Of a stretch of DNA of 64,000 nt, positions 36,396-46,397 are shown piece after piece (the stretch's first letter is position 1; each line of letters opens with the position of its first letter). The stretch comes from Candidatus Alistipes faecavium. GTDB lineage: Bacteria > Bacteroidota > Bacteroidia > Bacteroidales > Rikenellaceae. The stretch covers positions 43,621 to 107,620 of the forward strand of contig DWYP01000040.1 of assembly GCA_019118605.1 (NCBI GenBank), in the 5' to 3' direction. Below the pieces are notes generated by a model. The model did no database searches. It was not told where the DNA came from and was given only the letters and a program-made list of their open reading frames with translations. The position numbers and the translations under genes were made by a program.

Positions 36396-37367
36396 TCAGT
36401 AGGTGTTGGTCATCTCTTCGGGTACGCAGATATAGAAATCCGCACGCCCGAACTGCTCCTCGGAAAGCGCGTCGATCTGTTCCTGCCTGACCGAGGCGAT
36501 CGTCGCCACGCGGGTTCCCGGGCGGTAACGCTCCAGATAGGGAATGATGCCGCCCATGAAATCCGAGTGGTAGTTCCCGTTGAAATGGAGGAATTTCCCG
36601 TTCTCCTTCAGGTTGCGGGCGATGAACCACGCCATGGTTGCATCCTTCACGGCCTGCGCCTCGGCCAGCCGCCGCGTATCGGATCCCTGCCCGAGCATGG
36701 CCATCATCCCGAAGGCGGCCTCGCTCTGCTCCTCGTCGTAGGTGAAGGGAATCGGCAGCGGCGCGATGTAGCGTTTTGCCTCTTCGGAGAGGGAGTCGAG
36801 AATTCCCAGCCCGTTTTTCCTGACGCTGTTGGCGTAGCGTCGGGGGACGTTCGTCGCCACGAACGGAATGCCGTGCTCCTTGGCGAAGAAGACGATCGGG
36901 TGGTAGTCCGTTTCGTAGTTGTCCCACAGCCGCGCTTCGGCGCCGAAGCGGTCCGGAGAGATCAGCCGCTGCATGTATTCGTCGAGAATCAGCTGCGTGT
37001 CGCTTTCGAGCATCTCGGCGCCCATGGTCAGCCGTTCGCCGTGACGGGCGTAGAGCGCCCGGGTGATCTCCAGCTCCAGCCAGTGGGTGATCGGGCAGTT
37101 GTGCACCTCGCCCACGAAAACGGCGTCGCTCGGCGCCAGGCGGTCGATCAGCTCCCCGAAGGAGATCTCGCGCCCTTCGTTGTCGAACAGCGCATAGGCT
37201 CTCAATTCTCCCGGGCGATGTTCGGGTGCGGCGTTCTCGGCAGGAGCGGATTCGCTTGCAGGTTTGCGGTCGCTTCCCGTACCGGGGCGGAGCGGGGTGC
37301 CGATGGCCGAAGACATCGGCGCCAGCAGGGCCGTGCAGAGCAGCAGCCTAACGATCGGATGTGTCAT
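36396..37367 (-). CDS. ChaN-family (DUF399) exported haem/iron-associated protein
   Basis: 323 aa with a signal peptide ('LLCTALLAPMSSAIG'), then a low-complexity linker and the ChaN-type alpha/beta domain ('PSDAVFVGEVHNCPITHWLELEI', 'LTMGAEMLESDTQLILDEYM', 'FLHFNGNYHSDFMGG'). ChaN of Campylobacter is a haem-binding iron-regulated lipoprotein, and this family is often paired with outer-membrane receptors. Its start overlaps the M16 peptidase gene by 20 bases, so translation is coupled. It suggests the SusC/SusD system above imports haem-containing peptides or is linked to iron supply; this is context inference. Confidence 0.82.
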   Translation of the reverse strand: MTHPIVRLLLCTALLAPMSSAIGTPLRPGTGSDRKPASESAPAENAAPEHRPGELRAYALFDNEGREISFGELIDRLAPSDAVFVGEVHNCPITHWLELEITRALYARHGERLTMGAEMLESDTQLILDEYMQRLISPDRFGAEARLWDNYETDYHPIVFFAKEHGIPFVATNVPRRYANSVRKNGLGILDSLSEEAKRYIAPLPIPFTYDEEQSEAAFGMMAMLGQGSDTRRLAEAQAVKDATMAWFIARNLKENGKFLHFNGNYHSDFMGGIIPYLERYRPGTRVATIASVRQEQIDALSEEQFGRADFYICVPEEMTNTY

Positions 37368-40212
37368 CTTTCAGTTTTTCCTTGCTCAGATACAACAATA
37401 CGTAATATTCCGGGTCGAGCATCAGCTCGAAGTCCTTCCGCAGCTCTTCGGGGGTGATGGATTCGAGGATGCCGTCGTAGTCCTCGAAGTCGGCGAGCGA
37501 CTCCCCATTGCGGATCACTCCGACCAGGGTGTTGCGCCACCCCGTTGCGGCGTCGTCGGTCAATGTTTCGCGTTTCGCGATCAGGAACGAACGCTTGAGG
37601 TTCTCGAGTTCCTGCGGGGAGATCTCCTTTGTCCGCAGATCGGAGACGATCGTGCGCAGGAGCGTGTCGATGGTCTCCATGTTGCGGTTGTCGGCCGAGG
37701 CATTGATGTCGAAACAGAAGTTCCGGCCGGGAATCCCTTCGTAAAACAGGGCGATATAGGGTGAGTAGACCAGCGACTCCCGCTCGCGGAGGATGGAGAT
37801 CAGGCGGTTGCGGAGGATGTCCCGCATGAGCTTCAGTTTCAGACTGCCGCGCAGCGAGGGCTCGTAGTGCCCCAGATAAAGGTAGTCGAAGAGTGTCTGG
37901 GTCTGGTTGTCGTTGTCGAAACCTTCGACCATCCGGTGTCCGGGCATCGTACGTGTCCGGTACCCGAATTCCGGGCCGTGGGCGCGGAAGGGGATCGGCG
38001 CGAAGGCCGCCGCGAACTGCCGCGACAGCGAATCGGGGTCGAAATCTCCGGTCACCACCGCACAGTATCCCTCCGTCGGGGTATAGAGCCTGCGGTAGAA
38101 GTCCGCGATCGAATCGAGGTCGAGGGCCCGGACGATCTCCTCGCGGGAGCGCGACGGCTCCTTGCGCGGAACGGTGGCCCCCGTGAGTTCGTCCATGCGT
38201 GCCGAGAGCCGGCGGTCCGAAGCCCGCTGCAGCATACGGCTCAGGATCGACTCCTCCTGGTCTTCGAGCATTTCGCTGCGAAGTTCCTCGAATTCGTCGT
38301 AGCGGAGTTCCGGGTCGAAGATCTTCTCCCGGACGAGATTGAAGAATTCCGGGGCGGATTCGGCCGGAGTCATGCCCATGAATCCGTGCCAGTGGTTCTC
38401 CAGCGTCATGGACAGGGCGATGTCGTTGCGGTAGAGGTATTCCGAGAGTTGTTTCGGATCGGCCTTGGCGATGCCTCCCATCTCCATGTATCCGGCCGTT
38501 CCTTCGAGCAGCGGGTATTGTTCATCGGGGATCGACGAGGTGCCGTAAGGCGCGAGGAGCGTGAAGAGCACCTTGCCGCCGCCGGGCGTCGGGCGCATGA
38601 TCAGGCGCATGCCGTTCCGCAGCAGCACTTCGCGGGCTCCGAGTCCCGGGTATTCCCGGGCCGTGGCGATCATCGATGCGTCGAACGGCGGCCGCACGGC
38701 CAGGCAGGCGGGCGTTTCGACCGGTAGCGCCTTTTCGGGCCGCTCCCGGGGGGTGTATACGTAGGGCTCGCAGGGCGTCTCCGCACCCCGATGCCAAGCC
38801 TCGTCGACCTCCTCCGGGCGCAGGGTCTCTCCGAGTCCCGGATGGCTGTGGCAGGCAACCCGCACGGCCGTGTCGTAAAGGTCAAGACGTTCGCGGAGCA
38901 TCTCCTGCAGCAGCGACCCGGGCGTCGCCGCCACGGAGTCGATAATCCGGCGGTAGAGGACCGTGTCGCGGATCGTACGGTCGCCGGCCAGCACATAGTC
39001 CGTGAAGTCGTCGCACCAGGCTGCGGAACTTTGCGGGGCGTCGATTTCGACGTGTGCCAGGCGCTTGCAGCGGCGTGTGCGGATGTCGTCGAGCTCCGCC
39101 TCGTCCCACCCTTGCGAAACAAGGTCGTGCAGGGCCGAGGAGAGCGTCGCGAGGGATTCGAGCAGCGCTTCCCGGGACTCTCCCGAGGCCGTCACCGTGA
39201 AATGGTTCTTGTCGCTCAGGTACCATGTATCCGAAACCGATGAGCGGATGCCGCGCCCGCGCAGCCGGGCCGACACGGCTTCCACCATCAGCTCCTCGCG
39301 GACCTTGGCCACGGCGTCGCCCAGCGTGCGGACGGTGATGCCCGGGTGGGGTATCATCACCTCGATCTGCGTGCGGTCGAAGAGCGAATCGCGCACTTCG
39401 GCCACCCGGGTCCCCGGGGCGTATTCGAGGGGGAATACTTTGAAATTGCGGGCCTTGCGGGGCGCAAGGGATGCAAAGCGTTCGCGGATCCTGCGCTCCA
39501 TCTCCGCGGGTTCGAAGTCCCCGACGGCCACGATCGTCGCCAGCGACGGGACATACCATTTGCGGTAATATCCCTCGAGCGCCGCGGGGGTGATGCTCCG
39601 GATGTCCTCGATCGTTCCGAGGGGCATGCGGCGGGCATAGATTCCCTCGCCGATCTTCAGGTCGTAGAACTCGTCCCCGACGTCGTATCCCCGCAGCTCC
39701 TCGAGGATGATGCCCCGTTCGGTCTCGATGCGTTCGGGTTCGATGGCCAGCCCGTCCATCCAGTCGCGCAGGATGAGCAGGGCGCTGTCCACGACCCCCT
39801 GGCGCCGGGAATCCGTCGGCACGGCGAAGAGGTAGATTGTCCGGTCCTGGCCCGTGAGGGCGTTGATGTCCACTCCGTACTTCATGCCCAGCGATTCGAG
39901 GTATTGCTGGAGGGATTTCCCCGGGAAGTGACGCGATCCGCCGAAAGCGACGTGTTCAAGAAAATGCGCACAACCCTTCTCTCTGTCGAGCTCCTGAACC
40001 GACCCGGCTTTCAATACAAGCCGGAATTCGATGCGCGAGGCCGGGAGGGGATTCTTGCGCAGGATGTAGTGCAGTCCGTTGGGGAGCACTCCTTCGCAGG
40101 TTCCCGGCGCCAGGCGCAGCGTGTCGGTCTGAGCCGCCAAAATACACGGAAACAGGGCTGCCAGGAGACCGGCAGCTGAGTTCCGGATGATTTTCTGAAT
40201 ACGTCCGCCCAT
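37348..40212 (-). CDS. M16 family zinc metallopeptidase (pitrilysin type)
   Basis: 954 aa; signal peptide 'ALFPCILAAQ'. The inverted zinc motif is intact: H83-F-L-E86-H87 in 'CAHFLEHVAFGG', with the downstream Glu segment 'ETERGIILEELRG' as third ligand. A second, inactive M16 half follows ('VVTGDFDPDSLSRQFAAAF'), so both halves of a single-chain pitrilysin-like peptidase are present. Exported to the periplasm, it would degrade oligopeptides taken up by the RagA/RagB-like pair in the same operon. It starts 21 bases after the Calx-beta-type lipoprotein gene. Confidence 0.93.
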   Translation of the reverse strand: MGGRIQKIIRNSAAGLLAALFPCILAAQTDTLRLAPGTCEGVLPNGLHYILRKNPLPASRIEFRLVLKAGSVQELDREKGCAHFLEHVAFGGSRHFPGKSLQQYLESLGMKYGVDINALTGQDRTIYLFAVPTDSRRQGVVDSALLILRDWMDGLAIEPERIETERGIILEELRGYDVGDEFYDLKIGEGIYARRMPLGTIEDIRSITPAALEGYYRKWYVPSLATIVAVGDFEPAEMERRIRERFASLAPRKARNFKVFPLEYAPGTRVAEVRDSLFDRTQIEVMIPHPGITVRTLGDAVAKVREELMVEAVSARLRGRGIRSSVSDTWYLSDKNHFTVTASGESREALLESLATLSSALHDLVSQGWDEAELDDIRTRRCKRLAHVEIDAPQSSAAWCDDFTDYVLAGDRTIRDTVLYRRIIDSVAATPGSLLQEMLRERLDLYDTAVRVACHSHPGLGETLRPEEVDEAWHRGAETPCEPYVYTPRERPEKALPVETPACLAVRPPFDASMIATAREYPGLGAREVLLRNGMRLIMRPTPGGGKVLFTLLAPYGTSSIPDEQYPLLEGTAGYMEMGGIAKADPKQLSEYLYRNDIALSMTLENHWHGFMGMTPAESAPEFFNLVREKIFDPELRYDEFEELRSEMLEDQEESILSRMLQRASDRRLSARMDELTGATVPRKEPSRSREEIVRALDLDSIADFYRRLYTPTEGYCAVVTGDFDPDSLSRQFAAAFAPIPFRAHGPEFGYRTRTMPGHRMVEGFDNDNQTQTLFDYLYLGHYEPSLRGSLKLKLMRDILRNRLISILRERESLVYSPYIALFYEGIPGRNFCFDINASADNRNMETIDTLLRTIVSDLRTKEISPQELENLKRSFLIAKRETLTDDAATGWRNTLVGVIRNGESLADFEDYDGILESITPEELRKDFELMLDPEYYVLLYLSKEKLKDDTSDR

Positions 40213-40233
40213 GGTGTTTCGGGTAAAACGCGG

Positions 40234-41433
40234 TTATTTGGTGTAGGTGACCTTTACGACGGTGTAGTCGCTGGCGTAGGCGTGGTCCATGACGAACTGG
40301 AAGGTCATTATACCCTTCTCGACGTCGATGTGTCCCTTGCTCTCGACCCAGTTGCCGTATTCGTAGTTGTCCATGTCGGCCCCGTAGTAGAAGAGGTAGA
40401 ATGTCGGGTTGGCGAAGCCTCCCTGGTCGTAGATCTCCTGCATGTCGGCATCGCCCTTGTCGAGGAGCTCCTTCTGACGGTCCCAGGCCGAGAAGGAGTA
40501 TTCGAACGGCACGATGACGTACGTGTCGCCGTAGGAATCCTGCTGCTCGCCGAGGATCTCGAGGTCGGCACCCGAAGCGGAGAGGTTCGTGCACTTGATT
40601 CCGTCGAGCGAGGCGTTGAAGGTCTCTTCGCTCTTGGAGTTCCAGCCGATGCGATCCATCAGGCGCTGGTTGGCGCTCTCTTCGCCCTGCTGGGTCCAGT
40701 ATTCGTCATCGTCGATCGTGTTCTGGCGGAATACCCAGTAGAGATATTCGGTCAGTCCCATGGGGTTGTCGACCATCTTCAGCACGGGTTGCTCGGCCGT
40801 GGACTCCTCGCTGAGCGTAATGATCGTCTGTCCGTCGATCTGCCGGGTCTCGGGCGTGGCAAAATCCTGGGTCGTGCCCTCTCCGGGGATCTGGAGCGTC
40901 GTCGAGCACTTCATGATTCCGAGGAACTCATTGAGGTCTATTCCGAACTTCGTCTTGTAGCCTTCGATGAGCGCCTTCTGCTCCTCGGTCAGCGTGGGGA
41001 TCGCCGGATTCGGATTGACGCGGATCTGCAGTGCCTCGGCAAGTTCCATGCCTTCGGGCAACTGTGCGGGGTCGGCCCCGATGGCGATATATACGCTTTC
41101 CGAGAGAATGTTCATGGCGTTGGAGACAACCTGGAACGATGCGGTTTTCTCTCCGGCGGCAATCGTGACGGGGTTGCCCTCCATGTGGATGACCTCCTGC
41201 TTGTCGTCCTCGAAACGGAACGTGAGCGTCGTGGCCTTCTGAACCGACGAGGTGAGGGTCACCTCCACCGTCAGCGGCGTCGTGTCGGACTCGGTCATGA
41301 CGGCGTTGTTGTTCTCGGCCGTGAGGTAAATCTTGTTCGTTCCGGAGTATCCGGTCTCCTTCTTCTCGTTGCAGGAGGTCGTGGCAAACGCCGTCAACAG
41401 TATGCCCAGCGCGGTGATAAATGCTTTTTTCAT
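40234..41433 (-). CDS. Lipoprotein with Calx-beta-like domain (DUF4929-like)
   Basis: The track start at 41523 is replaced by the ATG at 41433, where a lipoprotein signal begins ('KAFITALGILLTAFATTSCNEKK'), giving about 399 aa. Residues about 35-140 look like a Calx-beta fold ('KIYLTAENNNAVMTESDTTPLTVEVTLTS', 'VTIAAGEKTASFQVVSNAM'). The remaining part is unique but with many aromatic residues, resembling the DUF4929 lipoproteins encoded beside SusD genes. It probably acts as an accessory surface binding protein for the upstream SusC/SusD. Confidence 0.68.
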   Translation of the reverse strand: MKKAFITALGILLTAFATTSCNEKKETGYSGTNKIYLTAENNNAVMTESDTTPLTVEVTLTSSVQKATTLTFRFEDDKQEVIHMEGNPVTIAAGEKTASFQVVSNAMNILSESVYIAIGADPAQLPEGMELAEALQIRVNPNPAIPTLTEEQKALIEGYKTKFGIDLNEFLGIMKCSTTLQIPGEGTTQDFATPETRQIDGQTIITLSEESTAEQPVLKMVDNPMGLTEYLYWVFRQNTIDDDEYWTQQGEESANQRLMDRIGWNSKSEETFNASLDGIKCTNLSASGADLEILGEQQDSYGDTYVIVPFEYSFSAWDRQKELLDKGDADMQEIYDQGGFANPTFYLFYYGADMDNYEYGNWVESKGHIDVEKGIMTFQFVMDHAYASDYTVVKVTYTK

Positions 41434-41501
41434 TTTCTTCGTGTTTTGAATTTGTATGATGGTTAGATTTTTATTGCCATTTTGTTCCGGCGTCCCGGAG
41501 G

Positions 41502-42914
41502 TCAGTTCTCGATCTTGGGCCATCCGTCGTTCTGGGTAACGTTCTCGTTGTAGAAGTACTCCTCCTGCGGGATGGGCAGCGTCCAGCGGTAGTCCTTGGC
41601 GTCGAAGCGCTTGTTGCTGTTGCCCTGGTTCCAGTCGGCGAGCACGCCGCTGCGGTAGCGCTTCAGGTCGAAATAACGCTCCCCTTCGCCCACGAACTCC
41701 TTGCGTTTCTCTTCGAGTACGGCGCGCAGCAGGTCGTCGCCCGAGAGCGATTCGTCGAGCTGCGGGGCGCCGCGCCGTGCAAGGAATTCGTCGATTGCCG
41801 TGCGGGCCTCTCCGTCATGTCCGCCCATCCGGCAGCAGGCCTCGGCGAGCACGAAGCAGGCCGTCGCCGTGCGGAGCTTGTGGATGCAGGTGATTTCCGT
41901 CGTCTCCCAGTTCATGCGGTTGTACTTGCCCATGCAGCGCATCGTGATGGTCTCTCCCACGGTCTCCCCGGGGAACTCTTTCGGATAGACGCTTTGTCCT
42001 CCGCGTATGTCTTCCGGGGTGTAGAGATCCGCAAGGCTCTTTGCGACCTCCAGGAAATCGCCTTTCTCGGTGTCGTAGCGGATGTCGAGGTAGAAGGGTA
42101 CGGTCGTATGCCGCGAGAAGAGACTCTCGGGCCCGGCCCCGCCGTTCCACAACTGGAGGTAGTTTGCCTCGGAGAATACGCCGTAGCCTCCGGCCGTGGA
42201 GAGCACGAGCCGGGCCCATTCCGCCGCCTTCTCGTATTGCCCGGCGTAGAGCTCCACTTCGGCAAGCAGGCAGCGCACGCCCTGCTGCGAGATCCAGTAG
42301 GCCGTTTCGGGTGCGTTCTCCGTGCCGACGGCCTCGGTCAGGAGCGTCCGGATGCGGGAGATGCAGTCGGCGATGCTCGAGCGTTTGAGGAACCCGAGCT
42401 CGAACTCCTCCTTGAGGATGATGCCGTCGCGGTCCGCGCCTTCGGAGATGTCCGGGGCGAAGAGCCGCAGCAGGTCGAAGTAACAGTAGGCCTTCAGGGC
42501 CTTTGCCTCGGCATTGACGGCTTCGAGCTGAACCTGTTCGCTCTCGACCTGCGGATGGATCTTTGCCGTGCGTTCGAGCGTGGCGTTGGCAATGGCGATC
42601 GTCTCGTAGTAGCTCTGCCAGAGCGAGAGGGCCAGATTGGTGAGCGGCTGCGTCTGCCATTTGTAGAGGTTCCCGAGGTCGCTGTTGCGGGAGATCAGCG
42701 ACGTGGTCTCGAAATCGTCGCCCAGGACCGAGAGATCGAATTCGGGATTGGGCAGGCGGTCGTATGCCGATGCCAGCAGCTCGCGGGCGGTCGTTACGGA
42801 GGTGATGGCCGAGGGGTCGGAGAGCTGGTTCTCGTAGGGAATGTCCAGGTTGCACGCTGCAGCGCCGAACGCCGCAATCATGCCCGAAAGGCCGTATCGG
42901 AGTATTTTGCGCAT
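41502..42914 (-). CDS. SusD/RagB-family lipoprotein
   Basis: 470 aa with lipobox 'FGAAACNLD'. Family features include 'ALKAYCYFDLLRLFAP', 'GVRCLLAEVELYAGQYEKA', and the C-terminal 'LEEKRKEFVGEGERYFDLKRYRSG' with 'YRWTLPIPQEEYFYN'. It pairs with the SusC gene 13 bases upstream. No glycosidase is encoded in this operon; the partner enzyme is an M16 peptidase, so a peptide ligand as in Porphyromonas RagB is more likely than a glycan. Confidence 0.95.
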   Translation of the reverse strand: MRKILRYGLSGMIAAFGAAACNLDIPYENQLSDPSAITSVTTARELLASAYDRLPNPEFDLSVLGDDFETTSLISRNSDLGNLYKWQTQPLTNLALSLWQSYYETIAIANATLERTAKIHPQVESEQVQLEAVNAEAKALKAYCYFDLLRLFAPDISEGADRDGIILKEEFELGFLKRSSIADCISRIRTLLTEAVGTENAPETAYWISQQGVRCLLAEVELYAGQYEKAAEWARLVLSTAGGYGVFSEANYLQLWNGGAGPESLFSRHTTVPFYLDIRYDTEKGDFLEVAKSLADLYTPEDIRGGQSVYPKEFPGETVGETITMRCMGKYNRMNWETTEITCIHKLRTATACFVLAEACCRMGGHDGEARTAIDEFLARRGAPQLDESLSGDDLLRAVLEEKRKEFVGEGERYFDLKRYRSGVLADWNQGNSNKRFDAKDYRWTLPIPQEEYFYNENVTQNDGWPKIEN

Positions 42915-42927
42915 GGTCGTCGGAATG

Positions 42928-45900
42928 TCAGAAGGTGAGACTGATATTGAAGGTCAGCACGGGCTGCATCGTGCCGGCCAGCGAGCCTGTTTCGGGATCC
43001 GACTCCTTGTAGGGGGTGATCATGAAGAGGTTCGAGGCCTGGAATGCCATGCTGGCATACTTGATGAAGCCTCCGCAGTTGCGCTCGAGCCACGCGGAGG
43101 AGATCCTGTAGCGGAGCGAGAGCATCGACATCTTGAAGTAGTCGCTCTTGCCGACGGTCATCGTGTTGGGGTAGTTGAGCGAGGCGATGGCCGACGAGCT
43201 GAAGAAGGGCGAATGGTAGACCTTGTTTTCGTCGCCTCGCGCGAACCACATGTCGCCGACCTGCCCCCGGATGGCGTTCTTGTTGGCGTCGTCCACGGTG
43301 CGGACGTAGCTGTAATTGTAGGGCCGGACGCCTCCGAAGACGTAGTAGAAGTCCATGTCGAGGTCGAAACTGCGGTATGAGAGGCTGACGTTGAGCGAAC
43401 CGCTGTAGGGCGGGGTGCTGTGTCCCAGAGCCACGATGTTCTCCTTGACGGGCGTCTCCGTAGCGGGTATTTCGCGTCCGTCCGCACCCTTGAAGACCGG
43501 GAGTCCCGAAATGGGGTCTATGCCCAGGGATTCGAGCCCGTAGAGCATGTCGTAAGCCTTTCCGATCTCATAGTCCGGGATGATCGATTCGGCGCTGGCG
43601 TAGATCCGGTCTGCGTAATAGAGATCCACGACCTTGTTGCGGTTGTAGGCCAGCGATCCGCGCAGCCAGAGGCGCCACGGCTCCCGGTCGACGGCCTTCA
43701 CCGATGCGGAGAGTTCATATCCCTCGTTGCGCAGCACGCCGATGTTGCGCAGCATGGTCGAGAAACCGTTCGAGAGGGGAATGGGTACCGCAAGCAGGGC
43801 ATCGCTCGTTTCGCGGCGGTAGAAGTTCACGCCGAGGGTCACGCGCTTGAAGAGTTCGAGCAAGAGCCCTGCGTCGATCGACGCCGTCTGCTCGGGCTTG
43901 AGCCCCGTGTTGTAGAAGGCCTGGAGTTCCAGCAGACGGGCGTCTCCGTAGAAGTCCGTCGAGTAGGAGAAGGTGCCGATGGCCGAGGCCGACGACACGC
44001 CCGAAAGGTTTGCCATTTTCCCGAACGATCCCTTGAGGTTGAGCGAGGTGATGACGCGGCTGTCGCGCAGGAACCCGTAGCGGCTCGGAGTCCATCCCAC
44101 GCCGACGGCCCAGGCGCTGTTCCAGCGCTTGTCGGCCGGGAGGATCGACGATGCGTCGGCCTTGTAGGTGGCGAAGAGGTCGTATGTCGCGTCGAACGAG
44201 TATCCGAAGACCAGGCCGAATCCCAGCTGTGCGCTCTTCTCCTTGAGCGATCCGACCGAGGGCTTGCGGTTCCCGGTAATCGACTGGTTGATCGCCGCAG
44301 GCGACATCTGCGTGCCGACGCCGTATCCCGTGATCGAGACATTGTCCTGATCGGTGAGATAGTAGTCCATGTTCCCGCCGATGGTCAGATCGTGCCGTTC
44401 GGCGAAGACGCGGTTGTAGGTGAGTCGGATGTTCGACGAGACGTTGGTCGTGACGTTTTTGTTCTTGGTCAGGCGGCCCCGTTCGTTGATGGCCGCTCCC
44501 GACTTGCGCTCCTCGATTGAGGTCGAGGGGAGCAGCGAGAGCCCCTCGTCCAGCACGAAGTCCACACCGGCCACGGCATCGACATCGAGCCCCTCCAGCG
44601 GGTGGAGGTTGAGCGATCCGCTCACTCCGGCGTGCTTGTCGGTCGATTTGCTCCGGTACTGGCTCAGCAGGTCGTTGTAGGTGTACTCGGAGGATTCGTT
44701 GGAGAAGGATACCAGGGTTCCGGTTTTCGTTTCGTAGGGGTTGAGCTGGTAGACGAGGTCCGTCGGGGAGAAGGCGCTTCCGTTGGGGGTGTTCGTCACC
44801 GAATATCCGGCGTCGCTGGCCAGCGAGAGGTAGCCCCAGCGGCCCAGTCGCTGATCGAGGCTCATGCGCGTGGAGATGCGCTGCACGTCGTTCCCGGGGA
44901 CGCGTCCTCCCTGCTGGGAGTAGTTCGCCGAGATAAAGTAGGATGTGTTCTCGTCGCCTCCTCGGATGCTGAGGTTGTGCTTCTGGTAGATGTTCGGGCG
45001 GATGAGCTCGCGGAACCAGTCGGTGTTGATTCCCCGCAGGGAGTCGAGTACCTCCGCGCCCCGGGCGATCATCTCCTCCAGCCCGGGGTCGTTCGAATAA
45101 TACTTGCGGTAGTAGTCGGCGCTGTAGCGGTATCCGGGGGTGGAGGAGTTCTGCAGCAGGCGTTCGAGTTCGAGTTTCTCGGCGCTTTGCATCATCTCCA
45201 CGCCGCGGCGGCCGCGGAGCGTGACTCCGATGCTGAAGTCGTAGTTCACCTTGAGCACTCCGTCGGGGTTTCCGCGCTGGGAGGTGATCTCGATGACGCC
45301 GTTGGCGGCCTTCACACCGTAAAGGGCGCAAGCCACGGCATCCTTGAGAACCTTGATCTCCTCGATGTCGGCGGGGTTGAGCGTCAGGAAGGCCTCCGAG
45401 GAGATGACCTGTCCGTCCATGACGTAGAGCGGTTCGTTGGCTGTATCGCCGGCCCGGAACGAGGAGTTTCCGCGCAGCCGGATCTGGGGCTTGGATCCCA
45501 GGTCTCCGGTGTTGGTCACGATCAGTCCCGGGACGGAACCCTGCAGTGCGAGCGACATGTCGATCATCGGCTTGTCGTTCAGCCGTTCCATGTCCACGCG
45601 CTGCACGACGCCCGATTTTGCGCGGATATCTATTTCATTGATGTTGCGGCGTGCGACGACGACCACTTCGCTCACGTTGGTGGCATCCTGCTGCATGGCG
45701 GCATCCAGGGTCTTTTGCCCGTCGTATTTCATGGATACCTCCTTCATTCCGATGAAGGTGAAGAGGACGATGTCTCCCATTGCCCACTCTCCGCGCAGCG
45801 TGTAATGCCCTTCGGTATCGGTGACGGTTCCCTGCATGGTGCCTTTGATCCGCACGGTGGCGCCCGGAAGAGGTTGCCCGTGGTTGTCGGTCACGGTTCC

Positions 45901-46011
45901 GGAGATTTCATATCTTTGTTTGGCGGGTTTTTCCTGCTCCTGCGCGCGCACGCTGCCGGACGACAGCAGAAGAATACACAGGGCGAGAACGGCGAGGTAG
46001 AGTTTGTTCAT
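42928..46011 (-). CDS. SusC/RagA-family TonB-dependent outer-membrane transporter
   Basis: 1027 aa; signal peptide ('LLLSSGSVRAQ'), regulatory-like beta-sandwich ('YEISGTVTDNHGQPLPGATV'), then 'NVSEVVVVARR' in the TonB-box position, a plug with 'KVLKDAVACALYGVKAANGVIEIT', and a barrel ending 'VLTFNISLTF'. The TonB-box segment 'VVVVARRN' differs from the common 'VVVGYG' form. First gene of a five-gene operon running to 36396 on the minus strand, with the TAnnTTTG element at 46150-46157 upstream. Confidence 0.95.
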   Translation of the reverse strand: MNKLYLAVLALCILLLSSGSVRAQEQEKPAKQRYEISGTVTDNHGQPLPGATVRIKGTMQGTVTDTEGHYTLRGEWAMGDIVLFTFIGMKEVSMKYDGQKTLDAAMQQDATNVSEVVVVARRNINEIDIRAKSGVVQRVDMERLNDKPMIDMSLALQGSVPGLIVTNTGDLGSKPQIRLRGNSSFRAGDTANEPLYVMDGQVISSEAFLTLNPADIEEIKVLKDAVACALYGVKAANGVIEITSQRGNPDGVLKVNYDFSIGVTLRGRRGVEMMQSAEKLELERLLQNSSTPGYRYSADYYRKYYSNDPGLEEMIARGAEVLDSLRGINTDWFRELIRPNIYQKHNLSIRGGDENTSYFISANYSQQGGRVPGNDVQRISTRMSLDQRLGRWGYLSLASDAGYSVTNTPNGSAFSPTDLVYQLNPYETKTGTLVSFSNESSEYTYNDLLSQYRSKSTDKHAGVSGSLNLHPLEGLDVDAVAGVDFVLDEGLSLLPSTSIEERKSGAAINERGRLTKNKNVTTNVSSNIRLTYNRVFAERHDLTIGGNMDYYLTDQDNVSITGYGVGTQMSPAAINQSITGNRKPSVGSLKEKSAQLGFGLVFGYSFDATYDLFATYKADASSILPADKRWNSAWAVGVGWTPSRYGFLRDSRVITSLNLKGSFGKMANLSGVSSASAIGTFSYSTDFYGDARLLELQAFYNTGLKPEQTASIDAGLLLELFKRVTLGVNFYRRETSDALLAVPIPLSNGFSTMLRNIGVLRNEGYELSASVKAVDREPWRLWLRGSLAYNRNKVVDLYYADRIYASAESIIPDYEIGKAYDMLYGLESLGIDPISGLPVFKGADGREIPATETPVKENIVALGHSTPPYSGSLNVSLSYRSFDLDMDFYYVFGGVRPYNYSYVRTVDDANKNAIRGQVGDMWFARGDENKVYHSPFFSSSAIASLNYPNTMTVGKSDYFKMSMLSLRYRISSAWLERNCGGFIKYASMAFQASNLFMITPYKESDPETGSLAGTMQPVLTFNISLTF

Positions 46012-46149
46012 ACGAGCGGTTTTTGGTTCGTATCAGCGGGTGTTCGGATGGGCGTGAAGATATTTTCGGGCCTTGGAATACAGTGTTTTGGCGTAATTTT
46101 GGCGTATTTAGGTCTTATTTTGAAAATCGTTCGGGATAAAGCATTTTCG

Positions 46150-46157
46150 CAAATATA
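46150..46157 (-). promoter_or_regulatory. Candidate promoter -7 for the second SusC/SusD operon
   Basis: Read on the minus strand the sequence is 'TATATTTG', a perfect TAnnTTTG match, about 140 bases upstream of the SusC start. The region is AT-rich. The -33 position carries TGG rather than TTG, so support for the upstream element is weak. Confidence 0.5.
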
Positions 46158-46279
46158 TAGAAATTTATATTAAAATTCCACCATTTTTCCTCTGAAATCT
46201 TCAAAAGGTTCAGACTTTTGGCTTGTCGGCAAAAGCCCGCGTCCCGGCTTCGGGGCGGACGTTTCCCGGCCGCGGTGTT

Positions 46280-46328
46280 CAAAAAAAGAGCGTCGGGTTC
46301 CGTCGCAGGGAGGACGGAACCCGACGCT
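46280..46328 (-). terminator. Terminator of purC
   Basis: A perfect 16-base stem 'AGCGTCGGGTTCCGTC' (46289-46304) pairs with 'GACGGAACCCGACGCT' (46313-46328), loop of 8. On the minus strand it is followed by a run of seven T (AAAAAAA at 46281-46287 on the plus strand). It lies 70 bases after the purC stop. Confidence 0.93.
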
Positions 46329-46397
46329 TCTTCTTTTCTTCCGGCGAGTTCTTTCGGCCGGGATGCGCGCCGTGCGGCGGCGTATGGCGTACCGGGC

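Noticed and set aside
36144-37457. 437-aa plus-strand ORF opposite the ChaN-like gene
   Set aside because: Shadow; it begins in the terminator and runs through GC-rich tandem repeats.
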